Shown: positions 45,589 to 56,281 of the stretch, piece by piece
Position numbering within the stretch: position 1 is the stretch's first letter
Layout of the letters: every line of letters starts with the position of its first letter
Assembly (NCBI RefSeq): GCF_900185645.1
Contig: NZ_FYAM01000026.1
Span: 57,418 to 121,417 of the forward strand
From: Clostridium sp. BSD9I1
Lineage (GTDB): Bacteria; Bacillota; Clostridia; Clostridiales; Clostridiaceae
Reading direction: 5' to 3'
Length of the DNA: 64,000 nucleotides
Notes under the pieces: model-generated
What the model saw: the letters and a program-made list of their open reading frames with translations, nothing else
Told to the model about the DNA's origin: nothing
Database searches by the model: none
Program-made: the position numbers and the translations under genes

Positions 45589-48500
45589 TTATTTTTTTGC
45601 AATATAAGAGTCTGCAAATATTTTTGCTGTATCCAAGCAAGTAAATAATGGGATTTTGCAAGCTGTACAAATACTCCTTAATTTAAAACCTTCCCTACTT
45701 GAATCATTTCCCTTGTTAGGTGTATTTATAACCAGTGAAATTTTATTTTTTCTTATATAATCTACTATCTCCTTAACAGATGCTTCTATAGAAGATATTC
45801 CATTAGAACTTAAGAATCTTGCAGTACCTTCAGATGCCATAATTGAGAATCCTAAGTTTGTGTACCTTTTTAATATTTCTAAAGTTTCCTGATTTTTTTC
45901 AAATTCATTTAAAGATACATGAATATGATTATTTCCATTTAAATTGATTCCTGTAGATCTAAACGCTTTATAAACTGCTTTATTATAATCCTCATCTATA
46001 CCTAATACTTCTCCAGTAGATTTCATTTCTGGTCCTAAATATATATCTGCATTATTTAACTTTTCCCCTGAAAATACAGGTGCTTTTACTGCATAATAAT
46101 TTTTATTTGGAAGAATTCCTATCCCATAATTAGACTCTTTAAGACTTTTTCCTAGCTTTATTTCCAAGGAAATATCAATCATAGGTACTTTTGTCACTTT
46201 ACTTAATATAGGCACTGTTCTTGAAGCTCTTGGGTTAACTTCTATAACATAAACCCTTTCTCCGTCAAAAGCATATTGTATATTTACTAGCCCCTTTATA
46301 TTTAATCCTACCGCTATTTGTTTTGTATGCTGTACTAAAGTCTCTATTACTTCTTCACTTAAACTCACTGGTGGATATACGGTTATACTATCTCCAGAAT
46401 GCACCCCAGTTCTTTCTATATGCTCCATTATTCCTGGGATTAGTATCTCTTCTCCATCACAAAGTGCATCTACTTCTATTTCCTTTCCCATTATATATCT
46501 ATCTATGAGAATAGGGTGATCCTTAGATACTTTTACAGCTTCAGTTATATATTTCATTAGTCCTTCATTGTTATGAATTATTTCCATAGCCCTTCCGCCT
46601 ATAACATAGGAAGGTCTAAGTACAAGGGGATATCCAAGTTCCTCTGCTGCTGCTATTGCTTCTTCTCTATTTCTTGCACATTTCCCTTCTGGTGCATATA
46701 TATTTAAGCTCTTAAGGAATTTACCAAATTTATCTCTGTCTTCTGCTATATCAATAGACTCAAAAGAAGTTCCAAGTATTTTTACCCCTCTTTTATGAAG
46801 CTCCTTAGCTAAATTTATAGAAGTCTGTCCTCCAAATTCCAATATGACTCCTTCTATTTTTTCCTTTTCTATTATATTCACAACATTTTCTAATGTTATA
46901 GGTTCAAAATATAATTTATCTGCTGTATCAAAATCTGTACTAACTGTTTCAGGATTACTATTTATTATTATAGGTGAGTATCCATTCTTTTTTACTGCCC
47001 ATATTCCATGCACTGAGCAATAATCAAATTCTATCCCCTGTCCTATTCTTATAGGTCCTGATCCTACTATTAATATTTTTCTTTCATTACTTATTATATT
47101 TTCATCCTCTTCATCATAAGTAGAATAGTAATATGGAGTGCTTGCTTCAAATTCTCCGCTGCAAGTATCTACTATTTTATAGGATGGTATTATACTATTT
47201 TCTTTTCTTATTTCCTCTATATACTCTTCACTAAGATCTAGAATCTTACTTATATCCTTATCTGAAAATCCTAACTTCTTAGCTTCCTTTAAATCATATA
47301 TATTTAATCCTTCACGCTGAAGTTTTCTTTCCATATTTATTATGTTATTTATCCCATTTAAAAACCACATATCAATTTTAGTTATTTCACTTATCTCTAT
47401 TAAAGACATATCTCGTCTTATAGCCTCTGCTATAAAAAATAACCTTCTATCATCTTGACATCTTATTCCGTCTTTTATTTCATCTAAAGACAATCTCATA
47501 ATTTCATCTACCAAAAGTGAATTTATATTTCCATCTAAAGAAGCTATAGCTTTCATAAGCGATGCCTCAAAACTTCTTGCTAGTGCCATAACTTCTCCTG
47601 TTGCCTTCATCTGTGTCCCAAGCTTTCTATCAGCTCTTTCAAATTTGTCAAAAGGCCATCTAGGTATCTTAGTTACTACATAATCTATAGCTGGCTCAAA
47701 GCACGCACTAGAATTCCCAGTAACAGGGTTCTTGAGTTCATCCAAGCTATATCCTAGCGCAATCTTTGATGCTATTTTTGCTATTGGATACCCTGTAGCT
47801 TTAGAAGCAAGTGCACTTGATCTACTTACCCTTGGATTTACTTCAATTACTACATATTTATTATCATTAGGATTTAATGCAAGCTGTACATTACATCCTC
47901 CCTCTATTTTTAAACTTCTTACTATATCTGTGGATGCTTTTCTAAGCATTTGATACTCTTTATCTCTTAAGGTTTGTGATGGAGCAACTACTATACTATC
48001 ACCAGTATGTATTCCAACAGGGTCCATATTCTCCATATTACATACTATAATACAATTATCCTTTTTATCTCTTATAACTTCGTATTCTATTTCCTTCCAC
48101 CCTGCAACACTCTGCTCTAATAATATTTGATTTATAGGACTCATGCTTATTCCTCTTGAGCATATTTCTACAAGCTCTTCTATATTAGAAGCAATTCCAC
48201 CACCAGTTCCACCTAATGTATAAGCTGGTCTTATTATTACAGGAAATCCATGATTCCCTACAAATTCTTTACACTGATCAACATTTGTAGCTATAATACT
48301 TTCCGGAATAGGCTGGCCTGTTTCTAACATCAACTTTTTAAACTCTTCTCTATCCTCTGATTTTTTTATGGCATCACTATTTATACCAAGAAGTTTAACT
48401 TGAAACTTATCGAGTATCCCTTGTTCTTTAAGTTTCATAGCAAGATTTAAAGCTGTTTGTCCTCCAAATCCAGCCATAATACCTTCAGGTCTTTCCTTTT

Positions 48501-48735
48501 CTATTATCTCTTCTATAGATTCTACATCAAGGGGCTCTATATATACTTTATCTGCTATTTCAGTATCAGTCATTATAGTAGCAGGATTACTATTTACTAG
48601 AACTACCTCAATTCCTTCTTCTCTTACAGCAGTACAAGCCTGAGTTCCTGAGTAATCAAACTCAGCAGCTTGACCAATTATTATAGGACCTGACCCTAGT
48701 ATTAAAACCTTCTTTAAACTTTTATCTAATGCCAT
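45589..48735 (-). CDS. carB: Carbamoyl-phosphate synthase large subunit
   Basis: 1048 aa, near the usual length. Two ATP-grasp halves, each with GSGPIIIGQAAEFDYSGTQA (~13) or GSGPIRIGQGIEFDY (~560), EVNPRVSRSSALASKATGYP and EVNPRASRTVPILSKVTKVP. C-terminal MGS-like allosteric domain (~930-1048). Makes carbamoyl phosphate from glutamine-derived ammonia, bicarbonate and two ATP. Last gene of the pyr operon, 16 bases after carA. Confidence 0.97.
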   Translation of the reverse strand: MALDKSLKKVLILGSGPIIIGQAAEFDYSGTQACTAVREEGIEVVLVNSNPATIMTDTEIADKVYIEPLDVESIEEIIEKERPEGIMAGFGGQTALNLAMKLKEQGILDKFQVKLLGINSDAIKKSEDREEFKKLMLETGQPIPESIIATNVDQCKEFVGNHGFPVIIRPAYTLGGTGGGIASNIEELVEICSRGISMSPINQILLEQSVAGWKEIEYEVIRDKKDNCIIVCNMENMDPVGIHTGDSIVVAPSQTLRDKEYQMLRKASTDIVRSLKIEGGCNVQLALNPNDNKYVVIEVNPRVSRSSALASKATGYPIAKIASKIALGYSLDELKNPVTGNSSACFEPAIDYVVTKIPRWPFDKFERADRKLGTQMKATGEVMALARSFEASLMKAIASLDGNINSLLVDEIMRLSLDEIKDGIRCQDDRRLFFIAEAIRRDMSLIEISEITKIDMWFLNGINNIINMERKLQREGLNIYDLKEAKKLGFSDKDISKILDLSEEYIEEIRKENSIIPSYKIVDTCSGEFEASTPYYYSTYDEEDENIISNERKILIVGSGPIRIGQGIEFDYCSVHGIWAVKKNGYSPIIINSNPETVSTDFDTADKLYFEPITLENVVNIIEKEKIEGVILEFGGQTSINLAKELHKRGVKILGTSFESIDIAEDRDKFGKFLKSLNIYAPEGKCARNREEAIAAAEELGYPLVLRPSYVIGGRAMEIIHNNEGLMKYITEAVKVSKDHPILIDRYIMGKEIEVDALCDGEEILIPGIMEHIERTGVHSGDSITVYPPVSLSEEVIETLVQHTKQIAVGLNIKGLVNIQYAFDGERVYVIEVNPRASRTVPILSKVTKVPMIDISLEIKLGKSLKESNYGIGILPNKNYYAVKAPVFSGEKLNNADIYLGPEMKSTGEVLGIDEDYNKAVYKAFRSTGINLNGNNHIHVSLNEFEKNQETLEILKRYTNLGFSIMASEGTARFLSSNGISSIEASVKEIVDYIRKNKISLVINTPNKGNDSSREGFKLRSICTACKIPLFTCLDTAKIFADSYIAKK

Positions 48736-48751
48736 AATTTTTACCTCCTAT

Positions 48752-49834
48752 TTATGCACTTATTGTTTTATTACCACTTGCCATATTATCTAAAAATTTT
48801 TCAAAGAGATATGCTGAATCCTGTGGTCCTGGACATCCCTCTGGATGAAATTGTACAGAAAAAACCTTATAGTGCTTGTGTCTTATTCCCTCTATAGTTC
48901 CATCATTTAAATTCACATGAGTAATTACTACATCTTTATCCTTGATACTTTCTTCTTCTACTGCATAACTATGATTTTGAGAAGTTATATAAACCTTATC
49001 TTTCTCTATATCATGAACACCATGATTTCCGCCTCTGTGTCCATATTTCAATTTATATGTATCTCCTCCTAATGCTAATGAAAGTAACTGATGCCCTAAA
49101 CATATTCCGAATATAGGTACTTTGCCTATAAGCCCTTTTACACTTTCTACAGCTTCAATCATCTCTTTTGGATCTCCCGGTCCATTACTTAAAAGCACTC
49201 CATCTGGCTGTATACTTAATATTTCTTCCGCAGATGTACTGTATGGAAATATTGTTATATCACATTTTCTTTCCTTTAAACTTCTAATTATATTGGCTTT
49301 AGCTCCGAAATCCATTAAAGCAACTTTAAAACCATCACCTTTTATATGAACTACTTCTTTAGTACTTACTTGTTTTACAAAATCACTTCCGAAATCCTTT
49401 TGAAATAACTCCTTAAGTTTTTCTCCACTATATATTTCATTAGATATTATGCACTTCATAGTACCTTTTTCTCTTATTCTCTTAGTTATTGCTCTTGTAT
49501 CCACATCATATAGTGCAGTTATCCCCATATTGTTTAAAAAATTATTTAAGTCCTGTTCATTTAAATAATGGGAAGGAGTTTTACTTAATTCCTTTACGAC
49601 TAAGCCTTTAGCATGAATCTTATTACTTTCTATATCAAAGCTATTTATTCCGTAGTTTCCTATTAGGGGATAGGTCATGTTTATAATCTGCCCTGCATAA
49701 GATGGATCTGTAAGTATTTCTTCATATCCTGTCATAGAAGTGTTAAATACTATTTCTCCTAAGGTTTCTTTAACTTCTCCAGCTATTTTCCCTTCATAGA
49801 CCTTTCCATCTTCTAAATATAGATATCCCTTCAT
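48752..49834 (-). CDS. carA: Carbamoyl-phosphate synthase small subunit
   Basis: 360 aa. N-terminal CPSase_sm domain (1-140), class-I glutamine amidotransferase with GICLGHQLLSLALGG (nucleophile Cys ~245), and the HPE motif near 330 (FHPEGCPGP). Delivers ammonia to CarB. 13 bases after pyrE. Confidence 0.97.
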   Translation of the reverse strand: MKGYLYLEDGKVYEGKIAGEVKETLGEIVFNTSMTGYEEILTDPSYAGQIINMTYPLIGNYGINSFDIESNKIHAKGLVVKELSKTPSHYLNEQDLNNFLNNMGITALYDVDTRAITKRIREKGTMKCIISNEIYSGEKLKELFQKDFGSDFVKQVSTKEVVHIKGDGFKVALMDFGAKANIIRSLKERKCDITIFPYSTSAEEILSIQPDGVLLSNGPGDPKEMIEAVESVKGLIGKVPIFGICLGHQLLSLALGGDTYKLKYGHRGGNHGVHDIEKDKVYITSQNHSYAVEEESIKDKDVVITHVNLNDGTIEGIRHKHYKVFSVQFHPEGCPGPQDSAYLFEKFLDNMASGNKTISA

Positions 49835-49847
49835 AAATACATCCCCC

Positions 49848-50426
49848 TTATTTTATATTTCTGCTTCCTGGCTTTATATATGGTATATTTGCACCGCAAA
49901 GTGGGCATTCTTCTTTTTCATAAGAATTAACTTCTAACTTTATAGCACTATATACAGGATAAGGTACTTTCATCCCTTCTTCTCTTCTATCTACTATTGA
50001 ACAAAGTGCAACCACTTCTCCGCCTAATTCTCCTATTAGTTTAGCTACCTCTAAGGAAGATTTTCCTGTAGTTATTACATCTTCAGATATTATTACCTTT
50101 TGTCCCTTTTTAATTTCAAATCCTCTTCTGAGTGTCATTATTCCTTCTTGTCTTTCTGTAAATATTCCAGGTTTATTTAACTGTCTTGCAAGCTCATAGG
50201 CTACAACTACTCCTCCCATAGCTGGACCAACTACCATATCAAACTCAATATCCTTTAGCTTATCTGCTACAATGCTTAAAACTTGCTCTGCTTTATCTGG
50301 ATATTGTAGAAGCCTTGCACACTGACAATATCTATTACTATGTCTTCCTGATGATAATAAAAAGTGTCCTTCTAATAAGGCTTCACATTCCTTTAATATA
50401 TCTATTACATTTATATCTCTTTTCAT
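49848..50426 (-). CDS. pyrE: Orotate phosphoribosyltransferase
   Basis: 192 aa. PRPP loop [16 protein letters not shown] (~110-125), with [20 protein letters not shown] the catalytic-loop region. Converts orotate and PRPP to OMP. The C-terminal [16 protein letters not shown] carries CxxC, seen in clostridial PyrE. Confidence 0.95.
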   Translation of the reverse strand: MKRDINVIDILKECEALLEGHFLLSSGRHSNRYCQCARLLQYPDKAEQVLSIVADKLKDIEFDMVVGPAMGGVVVAYELARQLNKPGIFTERQEGIMTLRRGFEIKKGQKVIISEDVITTGKSSLEVAKLIGELGGEVVALCSIVDRREEGMKVPYPVYSAIKLEVNSYEKEECPLCGANIPYIKPGSRNIK

Positions 50427-50446
50427 AAATTATCGCTCCTTTAATT

Positions 50447-51340
50447 TTAAATAATTCCTCTTATTTCTGATAAACTTTTTATTCCCTCTTTATTCATATA
50501 CGCTTCTATCCCATGCACAATTTCTAAAGCTGCATAGGGATTCATAAAATTAGCAGTTCCTACTTGAATAGCATGTGATCCTGCCATAATAAACTCTACC
50601 GCATCTTGCCATGTTACTATTCCACCCATTCCGATTACAGGTATAGAAACTTCTCTGCATACCTCATATACCATTCTTAAGGCTATAGGCTTTATAGCTG
50701 GTCCAGAAAGTCCTGCAGTGACATTGTTGAATACAGGCTTTTTAGCTTTTATATCTATTGCCATCCCCTTAAATGTGTTGACCATTGATATAGAATTTGC
50801 TCCTGCTTCTTGACACTTCACCGCCATATCTACTATATCTTCAGCATTAGGTGATAATTTTACAATGAGAGGTTTCTTGCATATACTTCTCACCTTGCTC
50901 ACCACTTCATAAGCCACTTTAGATTTTATCCCAAATGCCATACCTCCATCCTTCACATTAGGACAAGATATATTTAGTTCTATCATGTCTACATCAGTTT
51001 GATTAATTCTATCCACAGCTTCAAGATAATCTCCTATGGTCCCTCCGCCTATGTTGGCTATTATTACAGTATCAATTTCCCTCATTTCAGGTAGTTCTTC
51101 TTTTATAAAACCATCTATCCCAGGGTTTTGTAATCCAACGCTGTTTAATATTCCTGAAGATGTTTCATGTATTCTAATTCCTTCATTTCCTTCTTTTTTG
51201 TTTATCGTAAGTCCCTTTGTACTTATTCCTCCTAATTCACTTGCATCATAAAACTCACCGTATTCTTTTCCAAATCCATAGGTTCCTGACGCAGCTATAA
51301 CTGGATTCTTTAACTCAATTCCACATATATTAACCTTCAT
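50447..51340 (-). CDS. pyrD: Dihydroorotate dehydrogenase (class 1B)
   Basis: 297 aa. FMN site motifs [17 protein letters not shown] (~12-28), [13 protein letters not shown] (with Cys base of class 1), [13 protein letters not shown] and [16 protein letters not shown]. Class 1B needs PyrK, whose gene is 2 bases upstream. Oxidises dihydroorotate to orotate with NAD+. Confidence 0.95.
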   Translation of the reverse strand: MKVNICGIELKNPVIAASGTYGFGKEYGEFYDASELGGISTKGLTINKKEGNEGIRIHETSSGILNSVGLQNPGIDGFIKEELPEMREIDTVIIANIGGGTIGDYLEAVDRINQTDVDMIELNISCPNVKDGGMAFGIKSKVAYEVVSKVRSICKKPLIVKLSPNAEDIVDMAVKCQEAGANSISMVNTFKGMAIDIKAKKPVFNNVTAGLSGPAIKPIALRMVYEVCREVSIPVIGMGGIVTWQDAVEFIMAGSHAIQVGTANFMNPYAALEIVHGIEAYMNKEGIKSLSEIRGII

Positions 51341-51342
51341 AT

Positions 51343-52065
51343 CTATTCCTCCAACTCTGACCCTAAGAATACAGGGCCATCTTTACAGCTTTTTTTGTTT
51401 CCATCCTTTGTCTTACAAGTACATACAAGGCATGCTCCTATTCCACAAGCCATTTTCTTTTCTAAGGACACATATAAAGGCACTTTCTTTTCCTTACACA
51501 TTTCAATAACCTTATTCATCATAATTTCTGGTCCACAACACAGTACAGTTTCATACTCATCAGGGTTAAATATTTCTGTTATATATCCCTTATGTCCTTG
51601 CACACCATTTTCAGTAGATATATATAAATTTTTTACATAAGGTTTCAATTTTTCTACTGCGTATATTTCTTCTCTAAATCCTGAATACAAGTCTATATCA
51701 CAACCTTCAAGATTTTTTACCACGTAATTCATAGGAGCCATTCCTATTCCTCCAGTTATAACTGCAACTTTCCCACTTATATTTTCTAATGGGAAGCCGT
51801 TACCAAGCGGTCCCATAACCTTTACTTCATCGTTAGCCTCTAGATTTTTAAATATTTCCGTTCCTTTTCCACATACATGATATAAGAAGCTTATCCCCTC
51901 ATCATCTATGTCATATATACTTATAGGTCTGTTAAGTATAGGTTCTTGACCCCAAGCTCTTAGCATAAAAAACTGTCCTGGTTTTCCAGTAAAATTTCCC
52001 TCTAATTTTAATTTATATATATCTTCAGATATAACTTCATTTTGTAAAACCTTCATCTTTTTCAT
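51343..52065 (-). CDS. pyrK: Dihydroorotate dehydrogenase electron-transfer subunit
   Basis: 240 aa. Ferredoxin-reductase-like FAD domain (RPISIYDID), NAD region ([17 protein letters not shown]) and a 2Fe-2S cluster motif [21 protein letters not shown] (~206-226; Cys 206, 211, 214, 226). It carries electrons from PyrD to NAD+. Translationally coupled to pyrD. Confidence 0.95.
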   Translation of the reverse strand: MKKMKVLQNEVISEDIYKLKLEGNFTGKPGQFFMLRAWGQEPILNRPISIYDIDDEGISFLYHVCGKGTEIFKNLEANDEVKVMGPLGNGFPLENISGKVAVITGGIGMAPMNYVVKNLEGCDIDLYSGFREEIYAVEKLKPYVKNLYISTENGVQGHKGYITEIFNPDEYETVLCCGPEIMMNKVIEMCKEKKVPLYVSLEKKMACGIGACLVCTCKTKDGNKKSCKDGPVFLGSELEE

Positions 52066-52124
52066 ATATAAAACCTACACCCCTTCTTATCTATATACAT
52101 TTCATATTTTAGTGAATCATCCCA

Positions 52125-52991
52125 CTATCTTGAGCAGCTTTTTCTTATCTTATCTCTCATGCTTAAAGCTTCTATTCTAGAACATTCTTCAAAGCTTAAA
52201 GAAGAATCCTCACATTTTTTATAGGCTAGTAAAATTCCTCTTGAGGAATTTACCACCCCTCCATTTCCCTGATCAAGGTACAAACTTACATCATCTTCCG
52301 TACCACCTTGTGCCCCATAACCTGGTATTAAAAAGAAGGTGTTATTGAATTTTTCCCTAATCTCTACCGCATCTTCCCTATGAGTACATCCGACTACCCC
52401 ACCTATAGAGCTGTATCCACAGTCCCCCATAAAACTTTCACCTAAAACTTCAAGTTTTTCTCCAACTGTTTCATACACTTTTTTCCCATCTTTAGTGTCT
52501 AAAAATTCTATATCTTTTGCACCTTCATTAGATGTTCTTACAAGTACAAACATACCCTTTTCTTTTTCTTTTACATAATTTAAGTAAGGTTCTATACTGT
52601 CCATTCCCATGTATGGACTTAATGTTATAAAATCCGTTTCAAAATCTCCTTCAAAATGGCCCTTTGCATACATGCTTGCAGTTGAGGAAATGTCTCCTCT
52701 TTTTATATCAGATATGGCTATATTCCCTCTACTTCTTATATATTCTAAGGTTTTCTTATATGCCATTAGCCCCTTAATTCCTAGTGCCTCATAGTAAGCT
52801 ATCTGCACCTTAAAGCAAGCCGCAATATCCGCTGTTGCATCTATAATTCTTTGGTTAAATCTAAATAATGCGTCCTGTTCAAAGTAATATTTATCTTTAA
52901 AATCCTTCGGTATATACTCCATACAAGTATCAAGCCCTACGCATACATTTCCCTTGGATTCAACTTCTTCATATAATCTATCTATTAACAT
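52125..52991 (-). CDS. pyrF: Orotidine-5'-phosphate decarboxylase, type 2
   Basis: 288 aa, the longer OMPDC type 2. GLDTCMEYIP (~19), the DIKRGDI catalytic loop (K ~94, D ~97), GVVGCTHREDA and PGYGAQGGTEDD phosphate site. Last step to UMP. Overlaps pyrC by 7 bases. Confidence 0.95.
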   Translation of the reverse strand: MLIDRLYEEVESKGNVCVGLDTCMEYIPKDFKDKYYFEQDALFRFNQRIIDATADIAACFKVQIAYYEALGIKGLMAYKKTLEYIRSRGNIAISDIKRGDISSTASMYAKGHFEGDFETDFITLSPYMGMDSIEPYLNYVKEKEKGMFVLVRTSNEGAKDIEFLDTKDGKKVYETVGEKLEVLGESFMGDCGYSSIGGVVGCTHREDAVEIREKFNNTFFLIPGYGAQGGTEDDVSLYLDQGNGGVVNSSRGILLAYKKCEDSSLSFEECSRIEALSMRDKIRKSCSR

Positions 52992-54181
52992 ACAGAATTC
53001 TCCTTTTCATAAACTATTTCCCCATATCTTATAGTCTTTAATATTTCCCCATAAACACTCATTCCTTCAAAAGGTGTATTCTTACCCTTTGATTTAAATT
53101 TACTAGCATCTATAGTTGGTTTTTTGTTCACATCTATTAAAACTAAATCTCCATCTTTTCCAATTTCTATTTCTCCCTTATTTATACCCATTATCTTTGA
53201 TGGATTTTTAGACATAACTTCCGATAGCTTATTTAAGCTTAATCCTTCTTCTTGTACAAGCCTTGTGTAACACACTGAAAATGCTGTTTCTATTCCTGAA
53301 ATACCTGGACTTCCCTTTAACTTATCCTCTATGGTATGTGGAGCATGGTCTGTAGCTATAGCATCTACATATCCTTTCCTTATAGCGCTTACTATATAGT
53401 CCACATCTTCTTTAGATCTGATAGGTGGATTTACACTGTAATCTAAGTCCCATAGTGCTATATGATGAGGTGTCACCTCACAGGTTACCTTAGTTCCTTT
53501 ATTCTTTGCTTCTTTAATATAATCAATTGCTTCCTTTGTGCTTACATGACAAAGATGCATTTTACACCCTGTATACCTGGATAACGTTATGTTCCTCCAA
53601 GTCATTAAATTTTCTGCCATCCTAGAATCCGTGGAGGCTAGGGTTTCATCTTCTGAATGGCAAAGCACTGTAAAACCATTTTCCTTTGCCTTTATCATTG
53701 CATTCATCATAACTTTGCTATTCAGCACATCTTTCCCATCTTCTGAAATCATTCTAGCCTTGCTACCTAGTTCATCTAACTTTGTTAATGTATTGCCATC
53801 AAAATCTTTAGTTATAGAAGCTACTTGATGTACATCTACTAGACCTACTTCATTACCCTTATCAAGTACATATTCTATAGTCTCTTTTGTGCTGCATACT
53901 GGATTTGTATTTGCCATAAGATTTACTGCAGTGTATCCGCCTCTTACCGCTGCCCTGCTTCCACTTAACATATCTTCTTTATGAGTAAATCCCGGATCCC
54001 TAAAGTGAGTGTGTAAATCCACAAAAGCTGGCATGAGTAATTTCCCTGTTGCATCTATAGTTCTGCAGTTTTTGATCAAATCTGATCCTATCTCATATAT
54101 AAGTCCATCTTTTATATAAACATCTCCTATGAAATCGCTGCTCCAATCTACAACTCTTGCGCCCTTAATTAAAAGTTCCAT
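52985..54181 (-). CDS. pyrC: Dihydroorotase
   Basis: 398 aa, class I amidohydrolase. Metal-binding DLHTHFRDPGFTHKED (~55-70), His in LCHVSTKEAID and the second HHIALWD region, and DHAPHTIEDK (Asp ~284). One base separates it from pyrB. Closes carbamoyl aspartate to dihydroorotate. Confidence 0.96.
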   Translation of the reverse strand: MELLIKGARVVDWSSDFIGDVYIKDGLIYEIGSDLIKNCRTIDATGKLLMPAFVDLHTHFRDPGFTHKEDMLSGSRAAVRGGYTAVNLMANTNPVCSTKETIEYVLDKGNEVGLVDVHQVASITKDFDGNTLTKLDELGSKARMISEDGKDVLNSKVMMNAMIKAKENGFTVLCHSEDETLASTDSRMAENLMTWRNITLSRYTGCKMHLCHVSTKEAIDYIKEAKNKGTKVTCEVTPHHIALWDLDYSVNPPIRSKEDVDYIVSAIRKGYVDAIATDHAPHTIEDKLKGSPGISGIETAFSVCYTRLVQEEGLSLNKLSEVMSKNPSKIMGINKGEIEIGKDGDLVLIDVNKKPTIDASKFKSKGKNTPFEGMSVYGEILKTIRYGEIVYEKENSVC

Positions 54182-54182
54182 G

Positions 54183-55106
54183 CTATATCACCCCCAAAAG
54201 CTTTGATATAAGAGCCATTCTTACATACATTCCATATCTAGCTTGCTTAAAATACGTGGCTCTTTTATCTAAATCTACGTCAGGGTGTATTTCATTAACT
54301 CTTGGTAGAGGATGAAGTATGAGCATATCATCTTTAGCATTTCTTAATTTCTCTTTAGTTAATATATAACTGTCTTTAAGTCTTAAGTATTCATCTTCAC
54401 TATCAAATCTTTCCTTTTGTATTCTAGTCATATAAAGTATATCTAGATTATCTATGACTTCTTCTAAAGATTTAACTTCGTGAATTTCCATGGAAGTGTT
54501 TTTCAAAACCTCCATTTTGATATAATCTGGAATTTTTAATTCATCAGGTGATATTAAAATAATTTTATTATTTGAATATCTAGATAAAGCCTTTATAAGA
54601 GAATGAACTGTTCTACCGAACTTCAAATCTCCACAAAGCCCCACTGTAAGATTGGATAATCTTCCTTTTAGATTTTGAATAGTTGATAAATCTGTTAATG
54701 TTTGAGTAGGATGTTGATTTGCTCCATCCCCTGCATTTATTACAGGGACATCAGAGTATAGAGAAGCTCTCTCTGCAGAGCCTTCTTTTGGATGTCTTAT
54801 AGCAATAATATCCGAATAACAAGATATAATTTTTATAGTATCTTCAAGACTTTCTCCCTTTGATACGGAAGTTGAATTAGGCTCTGAAAAACCTATAATT
54901 CTTCCTCCTAATCTTAGCATTGCTGCTTCAAAACTTAATCTTGTTCTAGTGCTTGGTTCATAGAATAGTGCGGCAAGTATTTTGCCACTACATAGATTTG
55001 AATACCTCTCTGGATTTTTTTCCATATCTTGAGCTAGTACTAAAATTTCATTTATTTCATCTGTTGAAAAGTCAGTTGGGTCAATTAAATTTCTTACATT
55101 TATCAT
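54183..55106 (-). CDS. pyrB: Aspartate carbamoyltransferase catalytic chain
   Basis: Start taken at ATG 55106, with GGAGGAG eight bases upstream; the in-frame start at 55133 lacks a site. 307 aa. Carbamoyl-phosphate loop [11 protein letters not shown] (~51-61), [14 protein letters not shown] (~128-141) and HPLPRVNEI. First gene of the pyr operon. No pyrI regulatory chain lies between it and pyrC, so it is not next to its usual partner. Confidence 0.96.
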   Translation of the reverse strand: MINVRNLIDPTDFSTDEINEILVLAQDMEKNPERYSNLCSGKILAALFYEPSTRTRLSFEAAMLRLGGRIIGFSEPNSTSVSKGESLEDTIKIISCYSDIIAIRHPKEGSAERASLYSDVPVINAGDGANQHPTQTLTDLSTIQNLKGRLSNLTVGLCGDLKFGRTVHSLIKALSRYSNNKIILISPDELKIPDYIKMEVLKNTSMEIHEVKSLEEVIDNLDILYMTRIQKERFDSEDEYLRLKDSYILTKEKLRNAKDDMLILHPLPRVNEIHPDVDLDKRATYFKQARYGMYVRMALISKLLGVI

Positions 55107-55151
55107 TATTAATCTCCTCCTTTTTAGTATCACTGTACTATCTTAAAGGCA

Positions 55152-55183
55152 TAAAAAAACCTTCCTTTTATCAAAAGGAAGGT
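55152..55183 (-). terminator. Attenuator terminator of the pyr operon
   Basis: A stem ACCTTCCTTT / AAAGGAAGGT with a 4-5-base loop and seven A (T-run on the minus strand). Ends the leader before pyrB. Its 5' arm can pair instead with GGAAGG of the PyrR element, the usual antiterminator. Confidence 0.88.
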
Positions 55184-55247
55184 ATAGTCCGCACATAATA
55201 TAAAATTAATTTATAACATAATTAATTTTATACATACTAATTACCAT

Positions 55248-55280
55248 TCCTTCCAGGTCTCACGGGACCTTTCTTAAAGG
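55248..55280 (-). promoter_or_regulatory. PyrR-binding element of the pyr leader
   Basis: On the minus strand a hairpin with loop CCCGTGAGACC and flanks CCTTTAAGAAAGG / GGAAGG, as in the PyrR RNA family (CCnGUGAGA loop). PyrR with UMP would hold this shape and let the terminator form. Confidence 0.8.
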
Positions 55281-55306
55281 AAAATATTTATATTATCTTT
55301 GTAAAA

Positions 55307-55335
55307 AGAGTATCACTTGTCTCACTAAAAGTCAA
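55307..55335 (-). promoter_or_regulatory. pyr operon promoter
   Basis: TTGACT (55330-55335), 17-base spacer, TACTCT (55307-55312) on the minus strand, just before the PyrR leader. Confidence 0.65.
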
Positions 55336-55344
55336 GTATAATTT

Positions 55345-56280
55345 CTATCTTTCTTCTCTGAAATATGATACACCAAGTCCTTTAGGGGGTAAACTGTTAA
55401 TCGACTTTTTAGCAGAAACCACTACCATAGCAACTATCGTAACCACATATGGCATCATATCTATTAGATATTGAGATATAGCTATATTTAACCCCTGCAT
55501 TCTAAAGCCTACTATATCCAATGCTCCAAATACATACGCCCCTAGTAATGCCTTATATGGATTCCAAGATACAAATATAACTAAGGCTACAGCTATCCAT
55601 CCTCTTCCCGCAGTTATTCCTTCTTGCCAAGCTGGTACATACACTAATGATAAATATGCACCCCCGAGACCACATAAAGCTCCTCCTATAAGCAGATGGA
55701 TATATTTATATAAATTTATATTTATCCCTGCTGCATCAGCAGACTTTGGATTTTCTCCTACAGCTCTTAAATTTAATCCTTTTGAAGTACAATACATATA
55801 TATTCCCATTGTAACTGCTAATATATATCCTAAATACACAAATGAATCCTGTCTAAAAAACACTTCACCTACAACCGGAATATGTCCTAGTATTGGAACA
55901 AATACAGGTTTAAAGAAATCTTTTATAGCATCTGGCGCTACTTGGCCTATTAAGCTTTTTCCTACCATACTTGAAAATCCCGTTCCAAATATGGTTAATG
56001 TAAGACCTGATACTACTTGATTTGCTCTTAAAGATACTGTTAAAAATGAATATATAAGTGCTCCTAAAGCTCCTGCCATCATTGCACCTAGCATTGCAAT
56101 TATAGGATTTTGTGTTTTAATTCCAACCATAAATCCTATAACCGACCCCATTAGCATCATGCCTTCTACTCCAAGGTTTAAGTTACCAGATTTCTCTGAA
56201 ATAAGTTCTCCTAAAGTTGCAAATAGGAGTGGAGTTCCAGCTACTATGGAAGCTTGAAGTAAAGAAATTATCATATCCAT
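55345..56280 (-). CDS. Nucleoside ABC transporter permease 2
   Basis: 311 aa, about nine membrane helices. BPD_transp_2 fold. Conserved GNLNLGVEGMMLMGSVIGF (~33-51) and GENPKSADAAGI (~175). Pairs with the permease two bases upstream, in the YufQ/NupQ position of BmpA-type nucleoside importers. Confidence 0.9.
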   Translation of the reverse strand: MDMIISLLQASIVAGTPLLFATLGELISEKSGNLNLGVEGMMLMGSVIGFMVGIKTQNPIIAMLGAMMAGALGALIYSFLTVSLRANQVVSGLTLTIFGTGFSSMVGKSLIGQVAPDAIKDFFKPVFVPILGHIPVVGEVFFRQDSFVYLGYILAVTMGIYMYCTSKGLNLRAVGENPKSADAAGININLYKYIHLLIGGALCGLGGAYLSLVYVPAWQEGITAGRGWIAVALVIFVSWNPYKALLGAYVFGALDIVGFRMQGLNIAISQYLIDMMPYVVTIVAMVVVSAKKSINSLPPKGLGVSYFREER

Positions 56281-56281
56281 A